Made by a program: the position numbers and the translations under genes. Positions 20,217 to 28,753 of a stretch of DNA of 64,000 nucleotides are shown here, piece by piece (position 1 is the stretch's first letter; every line of letters starts with the position of its first letter). The stretch spans positions 3,038,001 through 3,102,000 of the forward strand of contig NZ_CP181167.1 in the NCBI RefSeq assembly GCF_047824785.1, read 5' to 3'. Origin of the DNA: Nitrobacter sp039808345 (GTDB lineage Bacteria; Pseudomonadota; Alphaproteobacteria; Rhizobiales; Xanthobacteraceae). The notes under the pieces were generated by a model. It did no database searches and had not been told where the DNA came from. It saw only the letters and a program-made list of their open reading frames with translations.

Positions 20217-20387
20217 GATGCACCCTCCTGCTATGAAAACCGTCACAAGCTGACGATGGGAAAATTCCGCTGCGCGGCCGAAAGCCCGTTTCGACCTCGG
20301 AGAACGCGCTAATCCACGACAAGTTCGCTAACGCCGGATTCCGCGAGCGGTTCCGGACGCGGAACACAAAGATTGCTTGTGCCGTCC

Positions 20388-21113
20388 ATGGATGACTGGA
20401 TCGCTTATTACGACTCCGCCCACACGATCTACGTCAGCAGGCTGCATCGCGACGTCCATTTCCAGACCATCGCCCGGAACATCATCAGCTACATTCCTTC
20501 GAAGGATTCCGTCGTTCTCGACTATGCCTGCGGCGAGGCGCTTTCCGCGAAAACCGTAGCCGATGCATGCGGCCGGCTGATTCTCGCGGAGCCCGCGCCC
20601 GGCGTTCGCGGCCGGCTGGAGACGAGGTTCGCGCCCAACCCAAAAATCGACGTGCGCTCGCTGGATGAACTCAAACACATCGATGAGAAATCCATCGATC
20701 TGGCGGTGATGAACTCGGTCGCGCAATATATGACGCCGGACGAGCTCGATGCCGGCCTTACCGTCGTCCGCCGCCTGCTCAAACCGGCCGGCCTGCTGGT
20801 GCTCGGCGATATTCTACAGCCGCACGTCGGGTTGTCCGGCGACGTGATCGCACTGCTTCGCTTCGCCGAAAGGCATGGCTTCGTGAAGGACGCCCTGCGC
20901 GGGCTGGTCCGCACGGCGATGTCCGATTACCCGCGGCTCCGCACAAGGATCGGGCTGCAACGCTACAGCGAGGCCGAGATACTGGCCAAGCTCGCCGCCG
21001 CCGGAATGACGGCGACCCGGGCGCCGGTCAATATCGGCCACAACGCCTCACGGATGACGTTCCTCGCTGAGGCGCCCCTCAAGGCCGACCGCGGCGCAGC
21101 TGCCGCGCGATAG
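20388..21113 (+). CDS. Class I SAM-dependent methyltransferase, unknown substrate
   Basis: 241 residues from MDDWIAYYDSAHTIY. Rossmann methyltransferase: motif I VVLDYACGEALSAKTVADA (binds SAM; DYACGE in place of the usual GxGxG), acidic LAEPAP end of strand 2, post-I LAVMNSVAQYMTPDEL and LLKPAGLLVLGDIL. The C-terminal part (YSEAEILAKLAAAGM) is the usual substrate-side helix. An ATG five codons upstream (20373) is possible. No neighbour suggests the substrate. Confidence 0.82.
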   Translation: MDDWIAYYDSAHTIYVSRLHRDVHFQTIARNIISYIPSKDSVVLDYACGEALSAKTVADACGRLILAEPAPGVRGRLETRFAPNPKIDVRSLDELKHIDEKSIDLAVMNSVAQYMTPDELDAGLTVVRRLLKPAGLLVLGDILQPHVGLSGDVIALLRFAERHGFVKDALRGLVRTAMSDYPRLRTRIGLQRYSEAEILAKLAAAGMTATRAPVNIGHNASRMTFLAEAPLKADRGAAAAR

Positions 21114-21187
21114 AACAGCTTGGCGAGCATTAAGGTTAAGCCACGTTAAGACTCGCCGCCAGCCGATTACTGCGGAATATTACAGGC

Positions 21188-21261
21188 GGCCCGGTGGCGG
21201 AAGTCAACGCGGGAGCTGTGCAAAGCTTTTTATCCTGGTTCAAGTCCAGGCTGGGCCTCCA
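21188..21261 (+). tRNA. tRNA-Cys-like gene (GCA) with six-base anticodon loop
   Basis: Acceptor GGCCCGG/CTGGGCC (one G-T pair), T arm CCTGG-TTCAAGT-CCAGG perfect, T73 and encoded CCA (21259-21261). The anticodon stem GAGCT (21213-21217) pairs with AGCTT (21224-21228), leaving the loop GTGCAA, six bases instead of seven, with GCA after a T as in tRNA-Cys. The D stem is only three pairs and the D loop (AAGTCAA) has no GG. T73 and the GCA triplet are Cys identity features. Either a decayed tRNA-Cys or a specialised tRNA that is charged but not used in normal decoding. Confidence 0.72.
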
Positions 21262-21555
21262 AACTTCTTCACAGTTCACCAATCTGAAACGTGACGCTCC
21301 CGCGTGCTCGGCGCTGGCATGCTTCCTCCGCGACCGGAGAAAGCCCGCGACCGCCCGCTTCAGGTTTTCCTTACCAGCGATGCCCGCGCCGATGATGCAG
21401 GCGGCCGCGATGCCAATAACGGTGATGCCGGTAGCATAGCGGCTTAACCGGAGGCGAGGAGCGAGCGCGCCTTCCGGACATCCGCGCCAACGCCAGGCCG
21501 TATCCAATGATGGGGAATGCGCGCGTCCCGGCACCCGGTGGGCGGCCGCGAGGAA
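21262..21555. other. Spacer between the two tRNA-like genes
   Basis: About 290 bases. Open frames on both strands cross into the tRNA-like genes and have no ribosome sites, so I see no supportable protein. The conserved-looking block is limited to the tRNA ends. Confidence 0.5.
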
Positions 21556-21628
21556 TGGAGCGGATTCGATGAATCGAACATCGGTCTGCGACCTGGAAGC
21601 CGCTGCTTTGCCACTAAGCTAAATCCGC
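21556..21628 (-). tRNA. tRNA-Gly-like gene with six-base anticodon loop
   Basis: Acceptor GCGGATT/AATCCGC, D arm GCTT-AGTGGCA-AAGC and T arm CGATG-TTCGATT-CATCG are all perfect, T8, A14, G18G19, A21 and the TTC/A58 positions are kept, and T73-CCA is encoded. The anticodon stem GCGGC pairs with GTCGC (one G-T), leaving the loop TTCCAG with only six bases. Depending on which position is missing the triplet is TCC (Gly) or CCA (Trp); G1-C72, C2-G71 and T73 favour glycine. If the closing C-G pair opens, the loop is eight bases. The good stems argue against simple decay. Confidence 0.78.
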
Positions 21629-21794
21629 ACAGACGCTCAATAGCATATCGCCGCCCCTCATGCGCCTGAAACCGGGATTAACCTTACATTGCACATTCGC
21701 TCCCCGGGCGGACACCGCGCTTTCGGTTTCCAAGCACCGGCGATAGCCGGTTGATCGGCCGCCCGAAGGTCTTTTCGGCCTTCGAAATCTGGTC

Positions 21795-21900
21795 TATAGC
21801 GTTTCGAGCGAAGTGGATGACCTGTTCGCGTGAAGAAAACGCGTCAAATCAATATCTGAGAGCCTCGCTTCTGATTCCATTGGAAGCGAAAAGGCTCTAA
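21795..21900 (+). repeat. Interspersed palindromic repeat
   Basis: Copy of the common unit from TATAGCGTTTCGAGCGAAG to GAAGCGAAAAGGCTCTAA, between the Gly-like tRNA and carB. Confidence 0.88.
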
Positions 21901-21933
21901 ACACACCTCGCGCGCGAAGATCGCGCTCTGTTC

Positions 21934-21962
21934 AAGGGACGCGGCTCGCGCGCCCTTTTTTT
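21934..21962 (+). terminator. Terminator-like hairpin just before carB
   Basis: AAGGGACGCG and CGCGCGCCCTT form a stem (small bulge) followed by seven T. It points toward carB, whose ATG is 49 bases further on. No plus-strand gene precedes it closely, so it may act as a leader attenuator. Between it and carB the 14-base sequence CCCGATCTTCACCC occurs twice (about 21967 and 21988). Confidence 0.65.
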
Positions 21963-22010
21963 GTGCCCGATCTTCACCCTTTTGTACCCGATCTTCACCC
22001 CTGGGACTTG

Positions 22011-25000
22011 ATGCCTAAACGCACCGACATTTCGACCATTCTCATCATCGGCGCCGGTCCGATCGTCATCGGACAGGCTTGTGAGTTCGACTATTCCGGC
22101 ACCCAGGCGGTGAAGGCGCTGAAGGAAGAGGGCTACAGGGTGGTCCTGGTCAACTCCAACCCGGCCACGATCATGACCGACCCCGATCTGGCGGACGCCA
22201 CCTATATCGAGCCGATCACTCCGGAGATTGTCGGCAAGATCATTGAAAAGGAACGTCACGCCGTTCCCGGCGGCTTCGCGCTGCTGCCGACCATGGGCGG
22301 CCAGACCGCGCTGAACTGCGCGCTATCGCTGCGCCGGCAGGGCACGCTGGATGATTTCGACGTCGAAATGATCGGCGCGACGGCGGATGCCATCGACAAG
22401 GCGGAAGACCGGCAACTGTTCCGCGAGGCCATGACCAGGATCGGCCTGGAGACGCCGAAATCGCGGCTCGCCAATGCGTCCGCGATGAAAAAGGCCGATC
22501 GCGACGCCTACCTCGCCGAAAAGGAAAAACTCTCCGGCGAAGCGCTGGCCGAACTCGAGCGGCAATGGACGCTCGGCGAGAGCGAGCGGCGCAAGCGCTA
22601 CCAGCAGCAGGCGATGGCCGAGGCGCTGATGGCGCTGTCCGAGATCGGCCTGCCGGCGATCATCCGTCCCTCCTTCACCATGGGAGGCACCGGCGGCGGC
22701 ATCGCCTACACGCGCGACGAATTCCTCGACATCATCGAACGCGGCCTGGATGCCTCGCCGACCAACGAAGTGCTGATCGAAGAAAGCGTGCTCGGCTGGA
22801 AAGAGTACGAGATGGAGGTCGTCCGCGACAAGAAGGACAACTGCATCATCATCTGCTCGATCGAGAATCTCGATCCGATGGGCGTGCACACCGGCGACTC
22901 CATCACGGTGGCGCCGGCGCTGACGCTGACCGACAAGGAATATCAGGTCATGCGCGACGCCTCGCTGGCGGTGTTGCGCGAGATCGGCGTCGAGACCGGC
23001 GGCTCCAACGTGCAGTTCGGCGTCGATCCCGTCAGCGGCCGCATGGTCATCATCGAGATGAACCCGCGGGTGTCACGATCCTCGGCGCTGGCGTCAAAGG
23101 CGACCGGCTTCCCCATCGCCAAGGTCGCGGCGAAACTCGCGGTCGGCTACACGCTCGACGAAATCGCCAACGACATCACCGGCGGCGCGACGCCGGCATC
23201 GTTCGAGCCCAGCATCGACTACGTCGTCACCAAGATTCCGCGTTTCGCGTTCGAGAAGTTTCCCGGCGCCTCGACCACGCTCACCACCTCGATGAAATCG
23301 GTCGGTGAAGTAATGGCGATCGGCCGCACGTTTCAGGAAAGCCTTCAGAAGGCGCTGCGCGGACTGGAGATCGGCCTCACCGGCCTCGATGAAATCGATA
23401 TCGAGGGCATGGGCAGGGGCGACGACAAGAACGCGATCCGCGCCGCGCTGGGCACGCCGACCCCCGATCGCCTGCTGCAACTCGCGCAGGCGATGCGGCT
23501 CGGCTGGACCGACGAGGAAATCTTCAGTTCCTGCAAGATCGACCCCTGGTTCCTCGCCGAATTGCGCGGCATCGTCGAGACGGAGAACAAGGTCCGTACT
23601 CACGGCCTGCCGGGTAACGCCTTCGGGATGCGCACGCTCAAGGCGATGGGTTTTTCGGACGCGCGGCTCGCGGTGCTCTCGGGCAGGACCGAGGCGGAAG
23701 TCAAAGCGCTTCGCCGCACCCTCGGCGTGCGCCCGGTCTACAAACGCATCGACACCTGCGCCGCGGAATTCGCCTCGCCGACCGCTTACATGTATTCAAC
23801 CTATGAAGCACCGTTCGCGGGCGCGGCCGCCGACGAAAGCGCACCGTCGGACAAGACGAAGGTCGTTATCCTCGGCGGCGGTCCCAACCGCATCGGCCAG
23901 GGAATCGAGTTCGACTATTGCTGCTGCCATGCCTGCTTCGCACTGTCGGAGGCTGGCTATGAGACCATCATGGTCAACTGCAACCCGGAAACGGTCTCGA
24001 CCGACTACGATACCGCCGACCGGCTCTACTTCGAGCCGCTGACCGCCGAGGACGTGCTGGAGATCATCGACACCGAGCGGCAGAACGGCACGCTGCACGG
24101 CGTGATCGTGCAATTCGGCGGCCAGACGCCGTTGAAACTTGCCCACGTCCTGGAAGCGGCCGATGTGCCGATCCTCGGCACCTCGCCCGAGGCCATCGAC
24201 CTCGCGGAAGACCGCGACCGGTTCAAGCGCATTCTCGACCGGCTCAAACTGAAGCAGCCGAAGAACGGCATCGCCTATTCGGTCGAGCAGGCGCGCCTGG
24301 TGGCCGCCGATCTCGGCCTGCCGCTGGTAGTGCGCCCTTCCTATGTGCTGGGCGGCCGGGCCATGCAGATCATCCGCGAGGACAGCCAGCTCGGCGACTA
24401 TCTGCTCGAGACCCTGCCCGAACTGGTGCCGGCCGACGTCAAGGCCCGCTATCCGAACGACAAGACCGGCCAGATCAACACCGTGCTCGGCACCAACCCG
24501 CTGCTGTTCGACCGCTATCTCTCCGACGCCACGGAGATCGACGTCGATTGTCTCGGCGACGGCAAGGACACTTACGTCGTCGGCATCATGGAGCATATCG
24601 AGGAGGCCGGCATCCACTCCGGCGACTCCGCCTGCTCGCTGCCGCCACGCTCGCTCGACGCAGCCACGATCGCCGAACTGGAGCGGCAGACCCGCGAACT
24701 CGCGCTCGGCCTTGATGTCGTCGGTTTGATGAACGTTCAATACGCCATCAAGGATGGCGAGATCTACGTGCTGGAAGTCAACCCCCGCGCCTCGCGCACG
24801 GTGCCGTTCGTCGCCAAGGTGATCGGCCTTCCCGTCGCGAAGATCGCGGCGCGGATCATGGCCGGCGAGAAGCTCGCGGGTTTCAAGCTCAAGCCGCAGC
24901 GGCTCGGTCATGTCGGGGTCAAGGAATCGGTCTTCCCCTTCGCGCGCTTTCCTGGCGTCGACACCGTGCTCGGCCCGGAAATGAAATCGACCGGCGAGGT

Positions 25001-25475
25001 GATGGGCATCGACCGCTCCTTCGAGATCGCCTTCGCCAAGAGCCAGCTCGGCGGCGGCACGCACCTGCCGCGCAAGGGCACCGTGTTCGTCTCGGTCCGC
25101 GAGACCGACAAGATGCGCATCCTCGCGACGGTGAAGCTGTTGGCGTCTGCCGGCTTCAGGGTGATAGCGACGTCGGGAACGCAACGCTACCTGACCGACA
25201 GCGGAGTTTCGGCCGAAAAGATCAACAAGGTTCTGGAGGGCCGCCCGCATATCGTGGACGCCATCACCAACGGCGAGGTGCAACTGGTGTTCAACACCAC
25301 GGACGGGCCGCAGGCACTGGCTGACAGCCGCTCGCTGCGGCGCGCTGCCCTCTTGCATAAAGTACCGTACTACACCACTCTTTCGGGAGCCGTCGCCGCC
25401 GCGCAGGGTATCCGCGCCTATCTGGGCGGAGATCTTGAGGTTCGCACGTTGCAGAGTTACTTTTCCGAGAATTAA
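22011..25475 (+). CDS. carB: Carbamoyl-phosphate synthase large subunit
   Basis: 1154 residues from MPKRTDISTILIIGAGPIVI. Makes carbamoyl phosphate from bicarbonate, ammonia and two ATP. Two homologous ATP-grasp halves: the carboxyphosphate domain (IGQACEFDYSGTQAVKALKE; RPSFTMGGTGGGIAYTRDEF) and the carbamoyl-phosphate domain (GPNRIGQGIEFDYCCCHACF; VVRPSYVLGGRAMQIIREDS), then the C-terminal MGS-like allosteric domain (LASAGFRVIATSGTQRYLTD). An insert after the first biotin-carboxylase-like domain (AYLAEKEKLSGEALAELERQ) is typical of alphaproteobacteria. An ATG at 21963 is in frame, but its extra residues encode the direct repeat. Confidence 0.98.
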   Translation: MPKRTDISTILIIGAGPIVIGQACEFDYSGTQAVKALKEEGYRVVLVNSNPATIMTDPDLADATYIEPITPEIVGKIIEKERHAVPGGFALLPTMGGQTALNCALSLRRQGTLDDFDVEMIGATADAIDKAEDRQLFREAMTRIGLETPKSRLANASAMKKADRDAYLAEKEKLSGEALAELERQWTLGESERRKRYQQQAMAEALMALSEIGLPAIIRPSFTMGGTGGGIAYTRDEFLDIIERGLDASPTNEVLIEESVLGWKEYEMEVVRDKKDNCIIICSIENLDPMGVHTGDSITVAPALTLTDKEYQVMRDASLAVLREIGVETGGSNVQFGVDPVSGRMVIIEMNPRVSRSSALASKATGFPIAKVAAKLAVGYTLDEIANDITGGATPASFEPSIDYVVTKIPRFAFEKFPGASTTLTTSMKSVGEVMAIGRTFQESLQKALRGLEIGLTGLDEIDIEGMGRGDDKNAIRAALGTPTPDRLLQLAQAMRLGWTDEEIFSSCKIDPWFLAELRGIVETENKVRTHGLPGNAFGMRTLKAMGFSDARLAVLSGRTEAEVKALRRTLGVRPVYKRIDTCAAEFASPTAYMYSTYEAPFAGAAADESAPSDKTKVVILGGGPNRIGQGIEFDYCCCHACFALSEAGYETIMVNCNPETVSTDYDTADRLYFEPLTAEDVLEIIDTERQNGTLHGVIVQFGGQTPLKLAHVLEAADVPILGTSPEAIDLAEDRDRFKRILDRLKLKQPKNGIAYSVEQARLVAADLGLPLVVRPSYVLGGRAMQIIREDSQLGDYLLETLPELVPADVKARYPNDKTGQINTVLGTNPLLFDRYLSDATEIDVDCLGDGKDTYVVGIMEHIEEAGIHSGDSACSLPPRSLDAATIAELERQTRELALGLDVVGLMNVQYAIKDGEIYVLEVNPRASRTVPFVAKVIGLPVAKIAARIMAGEKLAGFKLKPQRLGHVGVKESVFPFARFPGVDTVLGPEMKSTGEVMGIDRSFEIAFAKSQLGGGTHLPRKGTVFVSVRETDKMRILATVKLLASAGFRVIATSGTQRYLTDSGVSAEKINKVLEGRPHIVDAITNGEVQLVFNTTDGPQALADSRSLRRAALLHKVPYYTTLSGAVAAAQGIRAYLGGDLEVRTLQSYFSEN

Positions 25476-25829
25476 GTCTTAGGCTTGAATGGGGCCTGAT
25501 GGCCCACAATCGGTCTGCGGGAACCCTCACGAAGCGGAACCTGCCGGCTGCGGAGATGTTTTGCCCGGCCGAGGCTGGCCGGTTACTGTAGCGGTCGAGA
25601 CGAACGCTTGTTGCCTTGACGGGTCCAAGCGTACTTCCGAACCGGATTGCGCTGGAATCTGTACAGTTTCGAACGCCCTTGATTCGAGTTCGCACGAAAG
25701 AGGCCGCAAAGACATGCGAGCTTCGAAATCGAAATATGAGGCGAATGCGGATTTCACGGCCGGGCTCCGGACGGAAAGCCGCTTCGCGCAACGCGGCAGC
25801 GCTGCCGATGAAGCGAAGGACGAAGTGAG
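25476..25829. other. Intergenic region between carB and greA
   Basis: 354 bases without a convincing gene. A short hairpin, GGGCC-TGAT-GGCCC, occurs about 16 bases after the carB stop without a T run. The greA promoter should be here. Overlapping frames on both strands give Arg/Ser-rich, family-less peptides. Confidence 0.55.
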
Positions 25830-26306
25830 ATGGTCGAGAAGGTTCCGATGACCCGAGGTGGACACGCCGCCCTCGCAGACGAACTGAAGAAGCGCCAGTC
25901 GGTGAACCGGCCGCGCATCATCGAGCAGATCGCCGAGGCGCGCGCGCATGGCGACCTTTCGGAAAATGCGGAGTATCACGCCGCAAAAGAAGAGCAGTCG
26001 CATAACGAGGGACGCATCGCCGAACTCGAAGACAAGCTGGCGCGCGCCGACATCATCGACGTCGGCAAGCTTTCCGGCGATACGATCATGTTCGGCGCCA
26101 CCGTGACGCTGATCGACGAGGATACCGACAAGAAGGCCGTGTGGCAGATCGTCGGCGAAGCCGAAGCCGACGCCAAGCAGGGCCGCATTTCAATCACCTC
26201 GCCGCTCGCCCGCGCCCTGATCGGTAAGAAGAAAGGCTCCTCCGTCGAAGTCGTCGCGCCCGGCGGCGCCAAGGCCTATGAGATCGCGAAGGTCGAATGG
26301 CTATAA
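25830..26306 (+). CDS. greA: Transcription elongation factor GreA
   Basis: 158 residues. Rescues backtracked RNA polymerase by stimulating transcript cleavage. The N-terminal coiled coil carries the tip acidic pair in GDLSENAEYHAAKEEQ; the C-terminal FKBP-like domain includes VTLIDEDTDKKAVWQIVGE, ISITSPLARALIGKKKGSSV and ends AYEIAKVEWL. Start MVEKVPMT is the usual GreA start. Confidence 0.97.
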   Translation: MVEKVPMTRGGHAALADELKKRQSVNRPRIIEQIAEARAHGDLSENAEYHAAKEEQSHNEGRIAELEDKLARADIIDVGKLSGDTIMFGATVTLIDEDTDKKAVWQIVGEAEADAKQGRISITSPLARALIGKKKGSSVEVVAPGGAKAYEIAKVEWL

Positions 26307-26463
26307 CGCAAGACCGATAGGCGGCTTGGGGGCTTTCGTGCGGAATTTCGAATGTTCCGAGTCCGGAACAAATCAACGGCTGGGGTATTAGATAACGCCG
26401 GCCCTCGCCAGCGCGCGGCCGGTGCCGTTTTTCTGCGATGCCGTCAATCGGGGGAGCCGCTTC

Positions 26464-26862
26464 ATGGATCAAACTTTCGCTAAATGGCAGCCGATCGTCC
26501 TCAGTCTGCTTCGGTTCATGAGCGGACTTCTGCTGATGCAGCACGGCACCGCCAAACTCCTGGGGTTTCCGTCGCTGCCGATGTTCGCGGATCTGCAGGT
26601 GGCTTCGCTGGTTGGAGCTGCCGGAATCATCGAACTGGTGGGCGGCGGGCTGCTGGTCGTCGGGTTGTTCACGCGGGCCGCGGCGTTCATCACGTCGGGC
26701 ATGACGGCAGTCGCCTACTTCCTGGTCCATGCGCCCAAGACTTTCATGCCGATCGCCAACGGCGGTGAACTGGCGGCGCTGTATTGCTTTGTTTTCTTCT
26801 ACCTGGTGTTCGCCGGCGGTGGCCCGATCAGCCTCGATAAGGTGCTTTTCAACAGGAGTTGA
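26464..26862 (+). CDS. DoxX-family membrane protein
   Basis: 132 residues, four hydrophobic helices. DoxX pattern: LLRFMSGLLLMQHGTAKLLG, then GIIELVGGGLLVVGLFTRAA and FFYLVFAGGGPISLDKVLF. Start MDQTFAKWQP (26464) chosen over 26422. DoxX proteins are small inner-membrane proteins linked to respiratory or sulfur redox systems, mostly of unknown activity. Convergent with the Lrp-type regulator downstream. Confidence 0.88.
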   Translation: MDQTFAKWQPIVLSLLRFMSGLLLMQHGTAKLLGFPSLPMFADLQVASLVGAAGIIELVGGGLLVVGLFTRAAAFITSGMTAVAYFLVHAPKTFMPIANGGELAALYCFVFFYLVFAGGGPISLDKVLFNRS

Positions 26863-26879
26863 AACCGATCCGGCCTTGT

Positions 26880-27368
26880 TCAGCCCGGAATCTTCAGCTC
26901 CAGCGGCACCGCGGGGGCGTATTTGGAACTGTGAAGCACCAGCGAGGTCCGCACGTTCCGTACATGCGGCGCCGCGGTGAGGTGCGCGACGAAATCCTGA
27001 AATGTGGTCATGTCGGGCGCCACGCATTTCAGGATGAAGTCCACCTCGCCCGACAGCATCCAGCACTCACGCACGAGCGGCTCGCCGCGCACGAACTCCT
27101 CGAACGCGCGCAGGTCGGCATCCGCCTGACTGGACAGATGCACCGATGCAAAAACCGTAACCTCGAAACCGAGCCGCTGCGGATCGAGCAGCCCGCGATA
27201 TCCCTGGATATAGCCCTCTTCCTCCAGCGTCCGGACCCGGCGCAGGCACGGCGGCGGCGAAATGCCGACCCGTTTCGCCAGTTCGACGTTGGTGATCCGG
27301 CCGTCGGCCTGAATCTCGCTGAGGATTTTAAGGTCGATCTGGTCCAGACTCTTGGTCACGCCATCCAA
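26880..27368 (-). CDS. Lrp/AsnC-family transcriptional regulator
   Basis: 162 residues. N-terminal winged HTH (LDQIDLKILSEIQADGRITN; RVGISPPPCLRRVRTLEEEG) and C-terminal RAM ligand domain (FASVHLSSQADADLRAFEEF; GEVDFILKCVAPDMTTFQDF). Such feast/famine regulators sense amino acids. No adjacent amino-acid gene indicates the target. Confidence 0.93.
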   Translation of the reverse strand: MDGVTKSLDQIDLKILSEIQADGRITNVELAKRVGISPPPCLRRVRTLEEEGYIQGYRGLLDPQRLGFEVTVFASVHLSSQADADLRAFEEFVRGEPLVRECWMLSGEVDFILKCVAPDMTTFQDFVAHLTAAPHVRNVRTSLVLHSSKYAPAVPLELKIPG

Positions 27369-27466
27369 ATCCCGACAGCCGGCGCATGAATCCCGGCAAA
27401 CCCCTCATTAACGCAGGTCGGGTTGCTTACGCAATTTTATTACGCGTATCCACGCTTTCGACTTTG

Positions 27467-27628
27467 GAGCATGATTCCCCACCCGAAGGGCCGCGCCAGC
27501 GCAAAGTGAAAACCGGTTTTCGAAGCGACGAGTTTGATTCAACGCAGTTGAAACAGATTCGACGCTTTTATTTTGTTTGAGCATGATCTTTTCCCAAAAC
27601 CGGTCTCCACTTTTCGGGATCATGCTCA
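27467..27628 (+). repeat. GAGCATGATC-type palindromic repeat pair
   Basis: Two GAGCATGATC units (27467-27520 and 27579-27628, the second ending GATCATGCTCAA) flank a GTTTGATTCAACGCAGTTGA segment. The same composition recurs at 35455-35585 and 51570-51706. The rest of 27369-27773 holds no clear gene; a short frame from 27679 leading up to trxB is unsupported. Confidence 0.82.
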
Positions 27629-27773
27629 AGAGGAATTTTTCCGCCGGAGGGTTGCATTTTTCGCATGGCGAGGCAGATATGCATAACGTCATTCTGACGC
27701 TTCATGTCCTGGCTTTCCTGCCGGCATTCGCCATGCAGCCGGAAGCCGGTTTCCGCTAGAGGTCCGCTCACCC

Positions 27774-28739
27774 ATGCCCGCCCCCATCCACGCCAAGGTT
27801 GTCATCATCGGCTCCGGTCCGGCGGGCTATACCGCGGCGATCTACGCGGCGCGCGCCATGCTGGAACCGGTGCTGATCCAGGGCATCCAGCCGGGCGGCC
27901 AACTCACCATCACCACCGACGTTGAAAATTACCCCGGCTTCGCCGACGTGATCCAGGGTCCGTGGCTGATGGAGCAGATGGAGAAGCAGGCGGCGCATGT
28001 CGGCACTCGGATCGTAACCGATACGGTGACTTCTCTCGATGTGTCGCAGCGGCCATTCCGCCTGACCTGCGACAGTGGCGAGGTCTATCTTGCCGAAACC
28101 GTGATCCTCGCCACGGGCGCGCAGGCGCGCTGGCTCGGACTTCCATCGGAGGACACGTTCAAGGGATTCGGCGTCTCGGCGTGCGCGACCTGCGACGGCT
28201 TCTTCTATCGCGGTAAAAACGTGATCGTGATCGGCGGCGGCAACACAGCGGTCGAGGAAGCGCTCTTCCTGACCAATTTCGCCTCGCAGGTCACCCTTGT
28301 GCATCGCCGTGATCACTTCCGCGCCGAACGCATCCTGCAGGATCGCGCCTTCAAGCATCCCAAGATCAAGGTGATCTGGGACAGCGCCATCGACGAAATC
28401 TGCGGCGGCGAGGATCCGCCGAAGGTCACCCATGTGCGGCTGAAGAACGTCAAGAGCGGCGAACTCACCGAGATCGAGGCCGATGGCGTATTCATTGCGA
28501 TCGGCCATGCGCCTGCGACCGAACTGGTGACAGGCAAGGTCAAGCTGAAGCCGTCGGGCTACGTCGAAGTTGCGCCGAACTCGACGGCGACGTCCGTGCC
28601 GGGGCTGTTCGCCGCTGGCGATGTCGCGGATGAAGTCTATCGCCAGGCCGTGACGGCCGCCGGCCTGGGTTGCATGGCCGCGCTGGAAGCCGAGCGGTTT
28701 CTCGCCGCGCACGCGGGCGACCGCGCGGCGGCAGAATAG
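27774..28739 (+). CDS. trxB: Thioredoxin-disulfide reductase
   Basis: 321 residues. NADPH-dependent flavoenzyme reducing thioredoxin in the cytoplasm. FAD site VVIIGSGPAGYTAAIYAARA, redox-active C137-A-T-C140 (SACATCDGFFYRG), NADPH site VIVIGGGNTAVEEALFL, and the C-terminal FAD motif LFAAGDVADEVYRQAVTAAG. Followed after 14 bases by a LysR regulator on the same strand. Confidence 0.97.
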   Translation: MPAPIHAKVVIIGSGPAGYTAAIYAARAMLEPVLIQGIQPGGQLTITTDVENYPGFADVIQGPWLMEQMEKQAAHVGTRIVTDTVTSLDVSQRPFRLTCDSGEVYLAETVILATGAQARWLGLPSEDTFKGFGVSACATCDGFFYRGKNVIVIGGGNTAVEEALFLTNFASQVTLVHRRDHFRAERILQDRAFKHPKIKVIWDSAIDEICGGEDPPKVTHVRLKNVKSGELTEIEADGVFIAIGHAPATELVTGKVKLKPSGYVEVAPNSTATSVPGLFAAGDVADEVYRQAVTAAGLGCMAALEAERFLAAHAGDRAAAE

Positions 28740-28753
28740 CGCAGTCCGCAAAC

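Noticed and set aside
21136..21534. Minus-strand open frame of 132 codons with one hydrophobic stretch
   Set aside because: It runs through the Cys-like tRNA gene and has no ribosome site.
23796..25358. 520-codon minus-strand open frame opposite carB
   Set aside because: Pure antisense shadow of carB; composition is His/Asp/Arg-rich and shows no domain.
25489..25851. 120-codon frame between carB and greA
   Set aside because: Overlaps the greA start out of frame and has no family resemblance or clear ribosome site.
27577..27773. Short frame upstream of trxB ending in a hydrophobic peptide
   Set aside because: It begins inside a palindromic repeat and has no convincing ribosome site; possible leader peptide but unsupported.
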